A stretch of 64,000 bases of DNA from Spinacia oleracea (GCF_020520425.1 NC_079489.1:15524001-15588000); one strand, 5' to 3'; counted from the first letter of the stretch, positions 25,604 through 37,398 are shown. Translations and numbers: made by a program. The notes: generated by a model from the letters alone, not told the origin.

Positions 25604-25912
25604 ATGGCATTAGAAGAAGAAGTATGGTTGTGTATTGCAATCTCAATAATGGTGTTTTGTTATTTGATGTTACAAATGTTGGAGTGTCAATGGAGTTACT
25701 CTGTTGCTTTCTTGCTTCATGACTCTTGTAGTTTCCCTCCTTTGTTTTGTCCACCAAAATGGCTTCATTTCTTCTTGCCAGTCGATTTCGCAACAATTGA
25801 TCGTGACACAAAAGATGTTACCGTGTTATATCGTTGTGATGATAAACGACCAGGGCAGCAGCAGCAGCAACAACAACAACAACATCATGTTGTGAATTTC
25901 GCTACGATATAG
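25604..25912 (+). CDS. Small hydrophobic protein with Gln-rich tail, unknown
   Basis: A single-exon frame of 102 aa. I do not recognise it. Residues about 8-25 (CIAISIMVFCYLMLQ) form a probable membrane or signal-anchor segment. Next comes a Cys/Pro/Trp-containing stretch (FPPLFCPPKWLHFFLP), then a polar part and a run of nine Gln encoded by mixed CAG/CAA codons, ending HHVVNFATI. Support for a real gene: a TATA box, a CT-rich leader and a start at the first ATG after it. Against it: short length and no recognised homologue. It could be a young or lineage-restricted gene. Confidence 0.45.
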   Translation: MALEEEVWLCIAISIMVFCYLMLQMLECQWSYSVAFLLHDSCSFPPLFCPPKWLHFFLPVDFATIDRDTKDVTVLYRCDDKRPGQQQQQQQQQHHVVNFATI

Positions 25913-26042
25913 GGTTTGAGAAGAATTTGACTACAATATAGGTTATTCTTAATTATTTAATTTCCCTTAGAGAAGAAGGGTCATGTTGATATCTAGAATT
26001 AGATGTTCCCTTTATTTTATGTTTTTGGATCTGAATTGGAAA

Positions 26043-27208
26043 TTATTTCGATCCCAACTTTCACCTAATGAACCTTAATGAGTATTTTAAACCCGTTACA
26101 TGTATATTATACTTTAATGTTTCTAAGACTTATTCTCACCTACTTCGGTCAAATTATGCACATTTAAGGCTCATTTGATAATTATAGATCATATTTTGAC
26201 AAAAATGGGTTATTTCAACTTTCAACTAATGAACAAAATAAGTATTTTAAACTCGTTACATGTTTAATATACTTAAATTTATGTTTCTAATACTCATACT
26301 CACCTATTTTGGTCAAGTTATGCACATTTAAGTCTCGTTTGATCATTATAGGTCATATTTTGACTAAAATGACTTATTTCGATCTCAACTTTCAACTAAT
26401 GAACCAAAATATTACATTTTTATTAGATTTAGTCTTCTAAAACTCATTTTCACCTACTTTGGTCAAATGATAAACATTTAAGGCTTGTTTGTTCATTATA
26501 CTCCGTAAGTAATTAAGTCATATTTTGACTACAATAGCTTCTTTCGGTCTCAACTTTCAACTAATGAACCTAGATAAGTTATTTGAACCTTTACATGTTT
26601 ATTAGACTTAGTTTAATGTTTCTAAGACTCATTCTCACCAACTTTGGTCAAGTTAAAAACAGTTAAGGCTCGTTAGATCATTATATGATTTTGACTAAAA
26701 TGACTTATTTCGTCTCAACTTTCAACTAATGAACCTAAATAAGTACTCCCTCCGTCTCTTTTTGTTTTTTACGTTTGGTATTTTGCACGCGTTTTAACGA
26801 CTAATTAATGTGCATTGAGATTCTTCTAAGTTTTTCATGTAAACGAGGAAAATTACGTTTATTTATAATGTTTTCACTCTTATCAAAATTCTGATATGGG
26901 GAAAATGAGAAAAAGTTAATGTCTTTATGGAAAAGTGTGAGGGATTAAATGACTCAATTGATTTAATTGGTTAATATAATAATTGGGTACAAATTTTGAT
27001 AGAATATTAAATCATTTATGTGATAATATAAAAGGAAATGTAAAGAACATTTTAAAACACCAAAAAAGGAAACGTAAAAAACAAAAAGAGACGGAGGGAG
27101 TAATTTGAACCTTTACATGTTTATTAGACTTAGTTTAATATTTCTAAGACTCATTCTCGCCTACTTTAGTCAAGTTATGGTTATTTAAGGCTCGTTTGAT
27201 CCAGGACA
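26043..27208. repeat. Tandem repeat block A, ~165-bp unit
   Basis: At least five head-to-tail copies of a ~161-170 bp unit, diverged by substitutions and short indels. Landmarks in each unit: caactttcaactaatgaac (26055, 26216, 26386, 26551, 26716), agtattttaaacc, tttctaagactcattctcac, ctactttggtcaagttatg and ggctcgtttgatcattatag. The last unit is interrupted by the MITE at 26746-27100. The array breaks off inside a unit at 'ggctcgtttgatc' near 27208. Confidence 0.85.
26746..27100. mobile_element. Stowaway MITE inside tandem repeat block A
   Basis: A 355-bp element with long terminal inverted repeats (ctccctccgtctctttttgt at the left; its reverse complement at the right, over at least 30 bp with few mismatches). 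It is flanked by TA at 26744-26745 and 27101-27102. It splits a repeat unit between 'aagta' and 'atttgaacc', so it inserted after the array formed. No coding capacity. Confidence 0.9.
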
Positions 27209-27958
27209 AGACAGGACAGGAAAACATAAAGTTATCAGGATATTGAATAAATGATGTGCTTTTCTATTTAGAATCCAGTTGAAACAACCTATGTGCCAAC
27301 GGAAATGAAACCAGCACAGATCTAATCTCTGCTTCCCCCTTCCATAGTAGCCTTGCTAGAGGCCAATACATTGTTGAAGAATTTGAACCCACCTGTATTT
27401 TTTTAGTTTACTCAACATGTAAAATACCTGATATAGCAACCAAAAAAACTGCCAGACTGCTCCACAATGCACGGGCAAGTTTAGCAAGACTGACTTGATT
27501 AAGAAGGCAATAAACTATAGCAACCTTTGATTTATGTTTGCATGACTTACATCACTATTTATGCCATCATCTAAAACTCATTTAGTACCCTAAACAACCT
27601 AGTTATATCTTAAACTTAGCATCTATGAGGAAGTTATCCACATTAACCAGGTAGTAATTTGCCATGCTTATACTATGAAGTAAGTGATGTCTCTAGTGAG
27701 GGACCCATAGTTCAAGCCACTCAATAATTTTCTCTTTCTATATAGAAACCTCAAGCTACACAAATTTTGAACCTAAAAAAAGAAGAGGTAAAACGAACTA
27801 TATACGCAAATGGGGTTACAAGCAGTATACTCTTCACATGCATTTCTAATAGACTGGCCCCGGAGTAAAAAGCATTTCACAATACACATATTATTGTTCT
27901 TCTGCTAAAGAAAAAAAATGGACTGTAAGGATATTTTCTCAATCAAGATGATACTCAC
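27209..27958. other. Unassigned sequence between repeat block A and MSH4 fragment
   Basis: It begins right at the break of the tandem array with 'caggacaagacaggacagg'. I found no recognisable exon of MSH4 or of any other gene here. Confidence 0.4.
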
Positions 27959-28995
27959 AGATGCACGTTCCAAGGTAGAGCAGTGTAGATTATTTCCAAC
28001 TTTCCATGTTTCACAACCTGCTTCTAAAAGTCACAGAAAAGGTAGCTGTGTACAATCACAATATAAAGTCAAAAGCTTCAATGCAGAACCTGAATGAACA
28101 TGCTAGGAAGCTTTCCATGAACATCTTTCTGAAGGGATGCTGAAGTAAAACCCTTGTCTGTTGTTGAAAAGAAGTTTTAGGTTTGGCAGACTAAAACCTT
28201 CACGATACGTGTTTGTGAACTTATGTATTGCTGAAAGGACATGGGCAGATTTAAATGGTCAAAACATGGAAGAAATTCCTCGAGTCACATAAATAAGGTT
28301 TTCCATTCAAATAAGGCAGGTAATACCTTCACTAGTATCACAAAATGTCCTCCTTGCAACATCAAGCAGCCCATCAATTCCAGCTTTGACTGCAAAACGT
28401 TGTTGTTTTCGAGCAATAAAAGGAACCCTTGCATGGACTACATCCTCATCTATCACTTCTTCTGAAAGAGAATTTTATTTTCAGAAATGGATTATCCAAA
28501 TAAAATCAAGGGGAGTTCTCTCAGTGTCGGGCAAACATACTATATTGCTGAAAATGCATCAGTAGCTTATGGAAAAATTTATGTCATCTATTTCTAATCA
28601 AGGCTTGATTTCTTCTAGAATTGGTTGTTTACAAATAGTTGCAAAAGGTGGATAGGATGTTACAATGAAGTAAACAAGAATACAATATAGAGCATAAAAG
28701 AAGTAGATAATCAAAATGATGCTAAGAAGATAGCAGTATAGCACCTCAGATACAAGTAAATAGCAAACTGCATAACACCATTTTCGGTCTTACTTGTCAA
28801 TGGTAACCCGTGTACTTCAATATCAATGCACATTTGACTCGAAGTTTTTCATTTTATGAGGGGCAATGTATACATAAATTCCATTTTAACATAAAAGAAT
28901 TTGCAATACCTTTGTTTGACGAGTGCATATTTTTCATTTTCACTTATAGACTTGTAGATGTTTCCAAGAAGAAAGCTTTTTGCATCTTTTAGTAC
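27959..28995 (-). pseudogene. MSH4: MSH4 fragment (meiotic MutS homologue), frameshifted
   Basis: Four minus-strand exon remnants with good splice borders encode consecutive central parts of MSH4. 28995-28910: VLKDAKSFLLGNIYKS. 28461-28327: EVIDEDVVHARVPFIARK, then VKAGIDGLLDVARRTFCDTS. 28230-28090: LPNLKLLFNNRQGFYFSIP and QKDVHGKLPSMFIQ. 28017-27959: VVKHG and NNLHCSTLE. MSH4 works with MSH5 in meiotic crossover formation in the nucleus. Here the first junction is out of frame, the third exon has an extra base (ccttcag for cctcag), and the fourth has 8 extra bases after 'catggaaa'. I see no N-terminal region and no MutS ATPase domain. It is a gene fragment lying between the two tandem-repeat blocks, not a working gene. 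Confidence 0.85.
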
Positions 28996-29899
28996 CTGAA
29001 GCAGTGAATGATTAACAGAAGTTCAAGTGCACAAGTTACACTATTAATTATTAAAGCATTACAATTTACCGTTCTTCAAGTCTAGATGCTGAAAAAACAA
29101 CCACAGGTTCTATCTTAAGTATCTCTGAGAAAAGTTTCAACATTTATGATGTTGGTGGCATGTTTAAAATGGATGGTCAGCCAAAAAGTTTGACGTAGTG
29201 GGTTGTATGCAAACTGAGGTTCTAATTCAAGGATCCATATCCAAAAAAGAAAAGGCTGACCTCCGGAAGAAATCCTTTGTGGAATACGGGTTAGGTTCAA
29301 TAGCTGATCAGAAAAACCCTCATGGACTTAAGCAATAATATCTTAACAACTTTTGCTTGACAGAAACGCTGAAAATGTGCAGTCTCAGCAAATTTGAGGA
29401 ACTATAATCAAAAGATTATAGTAAACGATTACATACACCGTCTTCCCCAGATAACACAACCCGAATTAATAGCCACTTTTCAATCAGGCACTCCACCATT
29501 TAATTCTTCACTTCTTCTTTGAGTAAGTCAATGTCAAAAGTGGCTTGCGTAAAAAATGGACGCAAGACCGCAAGTGTTGCTCATTACTGATTAATTTGGT
29601 ATTAATGTTTGGTTAATATCTCACCCTCTCGGCAATGCTATGAGGATGGGTGGCACAACCCCGTTTCGCCCGAACCCTACAAAGTACTGAATCCTCCAAC
29701 AGCTTCTCCATTCCATCTCAACCAAGCTACTTGATGTACTCAATTGCCCGCCGTGATCCCCTCTCTGCAATTCTCAAACAAAAACAATCCAATTGTCAAA
29801 TTTCAACAACTTCAATAACCAATCAGGAATTACCATGAAAAGAACACGAAAAATCCTCAAATGAAAAGCTCGATCTATGAACTGTAAATTATAAACCAT
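28996..29899. other. Unassigned sequence upstream of the MSH4 fragment
   Basis: No clear MSH4 exon is visible here. A short possible exon at about 29060-29085 (minus, between cag and gtaaat) is too short to assign. The stretch ends where tandem block B begins inside a repeat unit. Confidence 0.4.
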
Positions 29900-31275
29900 C
29901 AGAATTTTTTTATGATGACAAAAATGGCTTATTCCGCTCCCAACTTTCAATTAATGAATAAAATAAGTATTTTAAACCCGTTACATGTTTAATATAATTA
30001 GTTTTACGTTTCTAAGACTCATACTCACCTACTTTGGTCAAATTATGCAAATTTAAAGCTCGTTTGATCATTATAGGTCATATATTGACTAAAATGACTT
30101 ATTTCGATCCCAACATTAAACTAATGAACCTAAATAAATATTTTAAACCCTTTTCCATGTTTATTAGACTTATTTTGATGTTTCTAAGACTCATACTCAC
30201 CTACTTTGGTCAAGTTATGCACATTTAAGGCCCGCTTGATCATTATAGGTTATATTTTAACTAAAATGGCTTATTTCGCTTCCAACTTTTAACTAATGAA
30301 CCTAAATAAGTATTTTAAACCCTTACATGTTATTATATTTATTTTAATGTTTTTAAAACTCATACTCACCTACTTTGGTCAAGTTATAGACATTTAAGGC
30401 TCGTTTGATCATTACAGGTCATCTTTTGACTAAAATAGCTTATTTCGGTCCTAACTTTCAACTAATGAACCAAAATAAGTATTTTAAACCCTTACATCAT
30501 TACATGTTTATTAGATTTAGTTTAATGTTTCTAAGAATCATTCTCACCTACTTTGGTCAAGTTATGCACATTTAAGACTCGTTTGTTCATTATAGGTCAT
30601 ATTTTGACTAAAATGGCTTGTTTCGTTCCCAACTTTCAACTAATGACCCTAAGTAAGTATTTTAACTCCGTATTTGTTTATTAGACATATTTTTACGTTT
30701 CTAAGACTCATTCTCATCTCCATTGGTAAAGTTATACACGTTTAAGACTACGTTTAAGGCTTGTTTGTTCATTATAGGTCATATTTTGACTAAAATGACT
30801 TATTTCGCTCCCAACTTTCAACTAATGAACCTAAATAAGTAATTTTCACCCTTACATGTATATTAGACTTAGCTGAATGTATCTAAGACTTGTTCTCACC
30901 TACTTTGGTCAAGTTATGCATATTTAAGACTCGTTTGATCATTATAGGTCATATTTTGACTAAAATGACTTATTTTGCTCCCAGTTTTAATAATGAACTT
31001 AAATAATAAATCTATTTATGTTTAATATTCTAAGTTTTATGATTTTTAGACTCAATCTCACCTGATTTGGTCTAGTTCTGCACATTTAAGGCTTGTTTGA
31101 TGATTAAAGGTCATATTTTGACTAAAATGACTTATTTTTGCTCCCAACTTTTAATAATGAACCTAAACAATGAACCTATTTATGTTTAATATTCTTAGTT
31201 TTATGATTTTAAGACTCAATCTCACCTAGTTTGGTATAGTTATGCACATTTAAGGCTCATTGGACCGATAATGGT
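29900..31275. repeat. Tandem repeat block B, ~170-bp unit
   Basis: About eight further copies of the same unit as block A, in the same orientation. The 'caactttcaactaatgaa' landmark recurs at 29941, 30111, 30282, 30452, 30630, 30812, 30982 and 31145. Spacing is 163-182 bp. The last two copies are more diverged ('ttttaataatgaac'). Blocks A and B look like one array interrupted by the 2.7 kb carrying the MSH4 fragment. Confidence 0.85.
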
Positions 31276-33699
31276 CATATCTTATCTGTAAATGGCAAAA
31301 GGATAACAAAACAAGATCAGCAACAAAAGTCGCAAATATGACTCACATCATAAAGTGGTTCTGGTTACCCAAAATCTGTAACCCATAGGCATGTTGAACA
31401 TAAACAATGACCTCAATATGTTCCTACTAAAGCAAAGATGAAAGATAATGGACAATCTATTAGCACAATACCCTAAAAAGCTAAAACAATAAAAACGTTG
31501 AAAAGAATTTGATATTACCTTCACAAAATAACACATCCGACACACAAGTGATAAAAAAAGTGAAGCTGATGCTGAGAACTGAGAAGAGATATGGGGATCA
31601 ATACGTATTCAACATTTCAATTTGCTCCATAGCAAGTACTTATGTAATGCGGGGCAGCCAAGTGCTTGGCCTTTTTGGCAGGACTAATAGCAATTAGTAG
31701 TGTATTTAAAGACAACTATGCACTTACGTCCTACACATTTCCACACAAAACTACTCTGTCTAAGCCTGCTTGTCGACAGAATGCAAAGTACACAACCTTC
31801 AAAAACATGTTTTCAACTAGTTCCTGGCTTCCTCAGCATTATGTTTCTGTTCAAAAATTCTACTCCCACAGTCCCTCGCCAACCAACCGTAATCTAAAAG
31901 AAAACGTCAATGTGCATCTATCCCATCCAACAGAACAATCATATACCTTATTAGATTCTAGAAGTTCAAGTTTCCACTACCGGTGGAACAATACCCATTG
32001 GAACAAATAGATGGTTACTAAACCACCAACAGAAATGAACTCTATGAACCCAACCAATAAACCAGAATTCCTTGGGCAAAGGCACACACCATATCATGGA
32101 TTAAAGAATAATATAGTTCATTAGTTCTACTACCTTATGGATGCTTCTGCATTTTATCACTCGTAATTTCACATTCAGAGATCGGTATTTTTGACTAAAC
32201 TACTAATAAATCCAAGGGATTCAAAACTGACAGCGATACAGGACTTTACTAAGATCGCCATTGGACGCATTGATGAATCCAATTTTCCAGAACCAGCATA
32301 TCAAAAGCAATTTATTGGATATCACTTGATATGCCACGTATGTTGCACAAACACGGAACCAAGGAACTCAAACCATAAACGCAGGGAAACGTGAAATTAT
32401 GATTTCCAAATAACGAGAAAACTAAACAGTGCAAACTACGTAGTAAAACAATAAATTTACCTAGACATCTTAGTTATTGTCTGTTATTAGCAAAAATACA
32501 TATGTAACGAAGCCAAGGTATTGGAGTTGGTTTTTGTTTAGTGAAGACTATTAGGAAGAAACAATTATTATCGGACTTAAAATTTTTTGTGAAGGGAGCG
32601 ACTTGAAATTTATTTTGAGAAAGGATATCCCGACAATTTCTTCAAGTTTCCAATCCAATCAAAAAGTCATGGGAGTTTCCATGCATCAGAGGATTCCACT
32701 ATATACAAGTTGAGACTAGCTCCATCATTTTTTGCAGCCAATCTACTAATCTGGAATATTGGTGCAATATCAAGCGAATTAAGATGCTGCTTCCATAAAT
32801 GTTTAGAGTTTTACACTAATTGTGTCACTTATCCTTTACTCTTTGCCATCCATTGTTACACTCCAATATTCCATTCTATCAGGTTCTTCCTCCAACCCAA
32901 ACTATATTCTTCCACATCAACCAAAAAACCATAATAATATTACACTGATCCGTTCGATTCCCATCCCAATAACTTTACTCCCCCATCCTTCCTCGGGTCT
33001 ACCATAAAAATCTCCATAAGCTCCATATTTCAGTGATCCTGTATATTCCAACCATTACTAATCGTTTGCTGTCTCATCATGAGGGCAAATGGTGTGTTCT
33101 TTTCACCTACAATACACTTATCTCAACTGACTTTAGCTCAGTCTAATCAAATGAGATCAAAATTACAAGAAAAAGAAGAACTAAGGCAAGCAACATGAAT
33201 GTCATGATGAATTCAAGGTGAAATATAACCAATATGAACTAGAAAGCACAACCACCCACATCGAATTTCCCAAAAAAATCAGTTAAAACCTAACCCAAAA
33301 TCACCAGATTATCACTAATTGACACATTTTAATCGAATAAACCAGAACTGAGAAACCTTAAAAATGAAATCTACACAAAATAACCAAAAATAAAAGAAAA
33401 CCTCAATCAGCACTTCAAATTCTCCTAAGAAAATAAAAATTAAAAACTAACCTAATTGCCCACATTACAAAACAAGATTAAACAATATCCCAAATCCGCA
33501 AAATTCCAACAATCTAAAACCAAATCAAATTCCAAAAATCCAACAATAGATTTATACGATCGGAAACTGAAATTGAAAAAATCAAATTGAAGATAGATGA
33601 GAAGAGATGAACAGGATCACAAACATCGACCCCATACGACCGGAAATTTGTAATTGATTTTGGCTACAAGCCCATAAGATAGCATCAACATCAAATTGG
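31276..33699. other. 2.4 kb of AT-rich sequence without a supported gene
   Basis: Intron- or spacer-like DNA. One stretch (31396-31345, minus) is open for about 26 codons and ends in a good donor (tatgat|gtgagt), but I cannot identify it. No repeat or transposon termini seen. Confidence 0.35.
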
Positions 33700-34040
33700 A
33701 ACAAGTAAATACCTCTGCTAAATCCTCTATTGCTGTTCAACCTTCAGTTCTCTGACTCTACCGTGCCGATTTGAAGCCAAGCCAACAAGATTCACACATC
33801 CGCCCTAAATGCCTCCATCCCCGGCGACTGAGAAGTCGAAGCGACACCGTCCTGACCTAGCATTCCGGCTCCGAAACAAGATCCCATAATCTTTATAAAT
33901 GAAATCAAGCATCGAGGACAATTGGTGGTGTGGCTCGACGGTGAGCTTGTGAGGGAACAAATTTAGGGTTTAGAGTTCTTCCCCTTTTCCCAAATTCTCA
34001 AGGCGGCAAAAGAATTCGTGAAATAGCAGCGCCAAACTTC
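33700..34040 (-). other. Candidate 5' leader exon of a minus-strand transcript
   Basis: On the minus strand this is GC-richer than its surroundings. It carries a telo-box-like taaaccctaaatttg, several short ATG frames that all close quickly, and a good donor (gcagag|gtattt) near 33714. That is the look of a 5' UTR exon. The downstream exons it would join are not recognisable, so the gene may have been disrupted or may be non-coding. Confidence 0.3.
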
Positions 34041-34072
34041 CCGCCTGACAAAATGTCGCGCTGTAAGTGGAG

Positions 34073-34096
34073 GTGTATGTGGGAACCCACATACAC
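34073..34096. repeat. Perfect 11-bp-arm hairpin
   Basis: gtgtatgtggg at 34073-34083 is followed by AA and its exact reverse complement cccacatacac (34086-34096). It lies between the 3' end of the SUB1-like gene and the candidate leader exon at 33700-34040. Confidence 0.7.
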
Positions 34097-34404
34097 GCTG
34101 TGTATGTGTATCATCTTTCTTTATTGAGTGATTATTTTCTTGAAAGTTTACATTAAGTTTCAACCAAATGTTAAAAACATCAGCACTAACAATTCAAAAT
34201 TGTGACAAGTTTTGTAGAAGAACAAGTAAAGAGGCAGAAACCACAAAGTAACATCAGTGCTAGATACTTCTATATTGAAAAAAAAGTAATTCTCATAAAA
34301 TAAAAGGACAAAACTAACAAAGGATATGAGAGTTATTTTACCATAATAAGTGGACGAAGGCATCAACTAAACAAATGAGACTTTCTAAGAACATTATATT
34401 AAGA

Positions 34405-36111
34405 CTAACTAGAGGAAGTACTGCAAGTGTTTACCCCATCTTTGCAATCACTAGTAAGGTCATTGAAGGTCTCGAGCTGCTTTTTCCCTCTCAAAAACAC
34501 TTCTGTGTCAACTGATATCCTCATGTACCCATCGAATTCAACAGGAGCCCCATTGTTGAGCTTCGTTGTCTCAGAAGACCACTCACTGTTTTCTTCCCAT
34601 AGATCCTTGTATTCATCTAGAAAATGGGTTGTGTACTTGTCTTTCAAGGGGTCAAAGAATGACTTGTCAGGCTCGTTTGTACCAATATAGAGGTTTCTTC
34701 CTTCTTCAATCTTGTCCTTTAGTGTTGTAAGAAGAGAATCAGGTGAGGTATCCCTGTCAAGATTAGGCCAGAGTTCTTTGTTCAGTGTTTTCTCCCCTCT
34801 TACAATATGAACAGAATCATAGTCCCAGTTTAACCTCGATGCAATTGCAGAGACTATGTCCATCAACCTTCTTGACTTCCATAACATGTGCCACGGTCTC
34901 TGGATAACAGATTCTGCCTCTCCTTCACACACACGATACCAGTAATTATCCGGCTCAACGGTTCCAAACTTTCTGATGACTAGAGTATCTTTCAGATCCT
35001 TGAGTTTCACTGGTGAAACCTTAAAATCTTCCACAAGATGAAGACTCAGTCTATCATTCCTCTGCCACTTATTCCAATCTGTCCAAAATTGGAGTTGGTC
35101 CAATACTGAGGCTTCCTCTTTCAAATGCTCAAAATCAAAATAAAATCGAAAATCCTTTCCTTCCTCATTTTGACCCGTCTTTGTGTACATAGATGATAGA
35201 CAAATGCTCAAGTCCATGATCAATGTACGGTTCAAATACTGAGCTTCACCAAGTGCACACAAGAAACTCCAGAGGTAGTGATTCATGCTCTTACACCGAT
35301 CTCCACCCCCAGCATAGTACAAGTATTTCCCATTCTTAAATGCGGCTTCTGATTCAACAACAGGAAGACTATCATTAACCATCTCCCCAACAACCGGCAA
35401 GGAAGCCACTTCACCTTGTTGGCCTTCTTTCTCAAACACAGCTTGCTTCTTTGGCTTCCTCTTCCTCGCATTAACACCACTGTGGTACTCACCTACATCA
35501 GTCACACTCAAAGAACAATTCTCTGCCTTGGAGATCACAAATCTCCGATAATCTTTATAAAGTGAGGCAGTCTTCCCTTCTTTAGGTCTAAACCGCCACG
35601 CCATATCACAAGTATTATCATCCAAACCACGGACCGGCTTCCCAAATCGGTAAAAATGGATGTCCTTAAACTTCTCAATAGCAGCTCTCATCATAGTATG
35701 GAAAACTTCCGGGTCCTTACAGTCAATAGGTTTACCAACCTCATCCCCACAATCAGAACCCGTACTAGCCGCAATCTCAGCATTATCAGCTACATCAGTG
35801 ATGTTTATAAAAGTGTTAAAAGCAGTCTGATTCGCCGCCATGAAATCTTCCCCAGTCTTTATGACTGTATTATCTGACTCAAACGTAGCATTCGAGTTCG
35901 AGGTAAGGAAGGTGGATATCTTATCAGACGGGTGGAAAAGGGGATCCTCGGGTTCATAAGTCGCAGCAATAATGGTGAAAATCAAAACCCCAACAACAAA
36001 GATACTGAAACACACATTTCCAATCATAGCTAGAGCATGTTGGCCCAAGTTTTCCGGCCGCAAACTCCCAGCCCTCAAAAGGGGAGAACGACCCAACATG
36101 TTTCCAATCAC
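34405..36111 (-). CDS. SUB1 / O-fucosyltransferase-like type II membrane protein
   Basis: One uninterrupted exon of 568 aa starting at ATG 36111. A short cytosolic N-terminus (MIGNMLGRSPLL) precedes one membrane segment at about residues 28-51 and a long lumenal part with several N-glycosylation sequons. The central YYAGGGDRCKSMNHYLWSFL and LGEAQYLNRTLIMDL motifs are typical of plant O-fucosyltransferase-like (GT65-type) proteins. The N-terminus and overall layout resemble Arabidopsis SUB1 (SHORT UNDER BLUE LIGHT 1, described as calcium-binding and acting in cryptochrome/phytochrome signalling) and its paralogue. Family membership is clear to me. Enzymatic activity and a light-signalling role here are inferences. 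Likely location: Golgi or endomembranes. The gene looks intact and single-copy in the window. Confidence 0.88.
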   Translation of the reverse strand: MIGNMLGRSPLLRAGSLRPENLGQHALAMIGNVCFSIFVVGVLIFTIIAATYEPEDPLFHPSDKISTFLTSNSNATFESDNTVIKTGEDFMAANQTAFNTFINITDVADNAEIAASTGSDCGDEVGKPIDCKDPEVFHTMMRAAIEKFKDIHFYRFGKPVRGLDDNTCDMAWRFRPKEGKTASLYKDYRRFVISKAENCSLSVTDVGEYHSGVNARKRKPKKQAVFEKEGQQGEVASLPVVGEMVNDSLPVVESEAAFKNGKYLYYAGGGDRCKSMNHYLWSFLCALGEAQYLNRTLIMDLSICLSSMYTKTGQNEEGKDFRFYFDFEHLKEEASVLDQLQFWTDWNKWQRNDRLSLHLVEDFKVSPVKLKDLKDTLVIRKFGTVEPDNYWYRVCEGEAESVIQRPWHMLWKSRRLMDIVSAIASRLNWDYDSVHIVRGEKTLNKELWPNLDRDTSPDSLLTTLKDKIEEGRNLYIGTNEPDKSFFDPLKDKYTTHFLDEYKDLWEENSEWSSETTKLNNGAPVEFDGYMRISVDTEVFLRGKKQLETFNDLTSDCKDGVNTCSTSSS

Positions 36112-36883
36112 AACTTCAACTAAAAATCCTAAATTTCACTGATAACTAGAAAACCAAATTCACAGAAAAATCAGCTAGAAAATCTGCCACTAGAAAATTC
36201 TTCTTGATGTGGCTGGATGACTTGGAATCCCTCTTGTCGTGGTGTCTGCCACTAGAAAATCTTGTTTCCTTCCAGGTACAGGAGTTGAAAAAAATTTATC
36301 TGTGAAAATAGCCATATTAGAAAAACAGAATAAGAATTTAATTGTATGTCCCAAAATCCAAAGATATAAATGAGCCTCAATAACAAACAGCATTTTCAGC
36401 ATAACAAATTAACAACACCATTGTGGTCGTCAAACCAAAGCCATATTCAGAGACTCAATCCCTTTGCGACAAAATGGCTACGGGTTATAAAAATGTTTAT
36501 ATACCCCACTTGATAATAACAGATTTTGGTATGATTTAAATAGTAATAGTTGCATCATGCATTGACAGGTTACTAGTCTTACTACCACTTCATATAAATG
36601 TTCTTTTTTTTAAAAGAGAAAAGTATTATAGTAACACCTTTGAAAAGGATTACAAATATAAGAGAACAAGTTCTCCTTTAAAGACAAATTACAGATTAAA
36701 CCATTTCCTTTGAACCTCCCAAACTGAGTAATCCTTGAAAGTCCCACCCGCACATAATGCCACCAAAAAGGGCGACACTGTCCCACATCAAATCAGAAGA
36801 CAAAGAACCATCTGAAAGGACTCCACAGTAAAAATCTGATTTTTCAGCTAAGCTATTAAGCAACAAATCTGATTTTTCAGTAA
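36112..36883. other. Upstream region of the SUB1-like gene
   Basis: Presumed promoter and 5' UTR of the minus-strand gene. A short direct repeat 'tctgccactagaaaat' occurs at about 36182 and 36246. No other gene seen. Confidence 0.4.
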
Positions 36884-36891
36884 GCTATGAC

Positions 36892-37398
36892 CATAGATAA
36901 AAAATGCGGTATCAGTCATGGTCACGGAGTCTCGGTAACGGAAATGATGCGTTAGTCGCGGACCGTGTCACAGTTGTCGCGTAGGAATTTGAAATTTGAA
37001 AAAACAGCCCCATGTCAGCCCCACTCACTACCTACCCTAGTCCCCCTCCCTAAACCGTATACGTGACATAATTAAATGAATTCCTTTGTCTACCTTCTCT
37101 CTCCTCTCTTGTTTTAAATCTGAAACTGGAGTTCTCTACTCTATTTCAATGGAGTTTCTCCATTTCCTTCCTTTTTCTCTATCTTTTTGTCGAAAACATG
37201 GGGAATTCGGCTGAAAACCGAGTAGATGTGAGGTTAATAACGTTTAATGCGGACAACATTCGTTCAGATCGGTTGAACCGGCCGAGATCTCGCAGTCTTT
37301 AAAAACACCTTTACAACTCGGGATACTCGTATCGCCAGCCTCCAAAACCTAGTTAACTCGGGCGATACGACTTAACTGGGGCGAGTTTTTACACCATG
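36892..37398. mobile_element. 507-bp non-autonomous hAT-like element
   Basis: The element starts CATAGATAAAAAATGCGG and ends with the inverted form of CATGGTGTAAAAACTCGC (partly matching terminal inverted repeats). It is bounded by a perfect 8-bp duplication GCTATGAC (36884-36891 and 37399-37406). An 8-bp target duplication with CA...TG ends is the hAT signature. The interior is GC-richer than the flanks and has no useful open frame. It does not share its terminal sequence with the autonomous hAT at 39022-42772, so a different transposase should mobilise it. Confidence 0.75.

Noticed and set aside
26043-31275. True centromeric satellite
   Set aside because: Unit length is suggestive, but there are only about 13 diverged copies in a gene-containing region. 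This cannot be claimed without genome-wide data.
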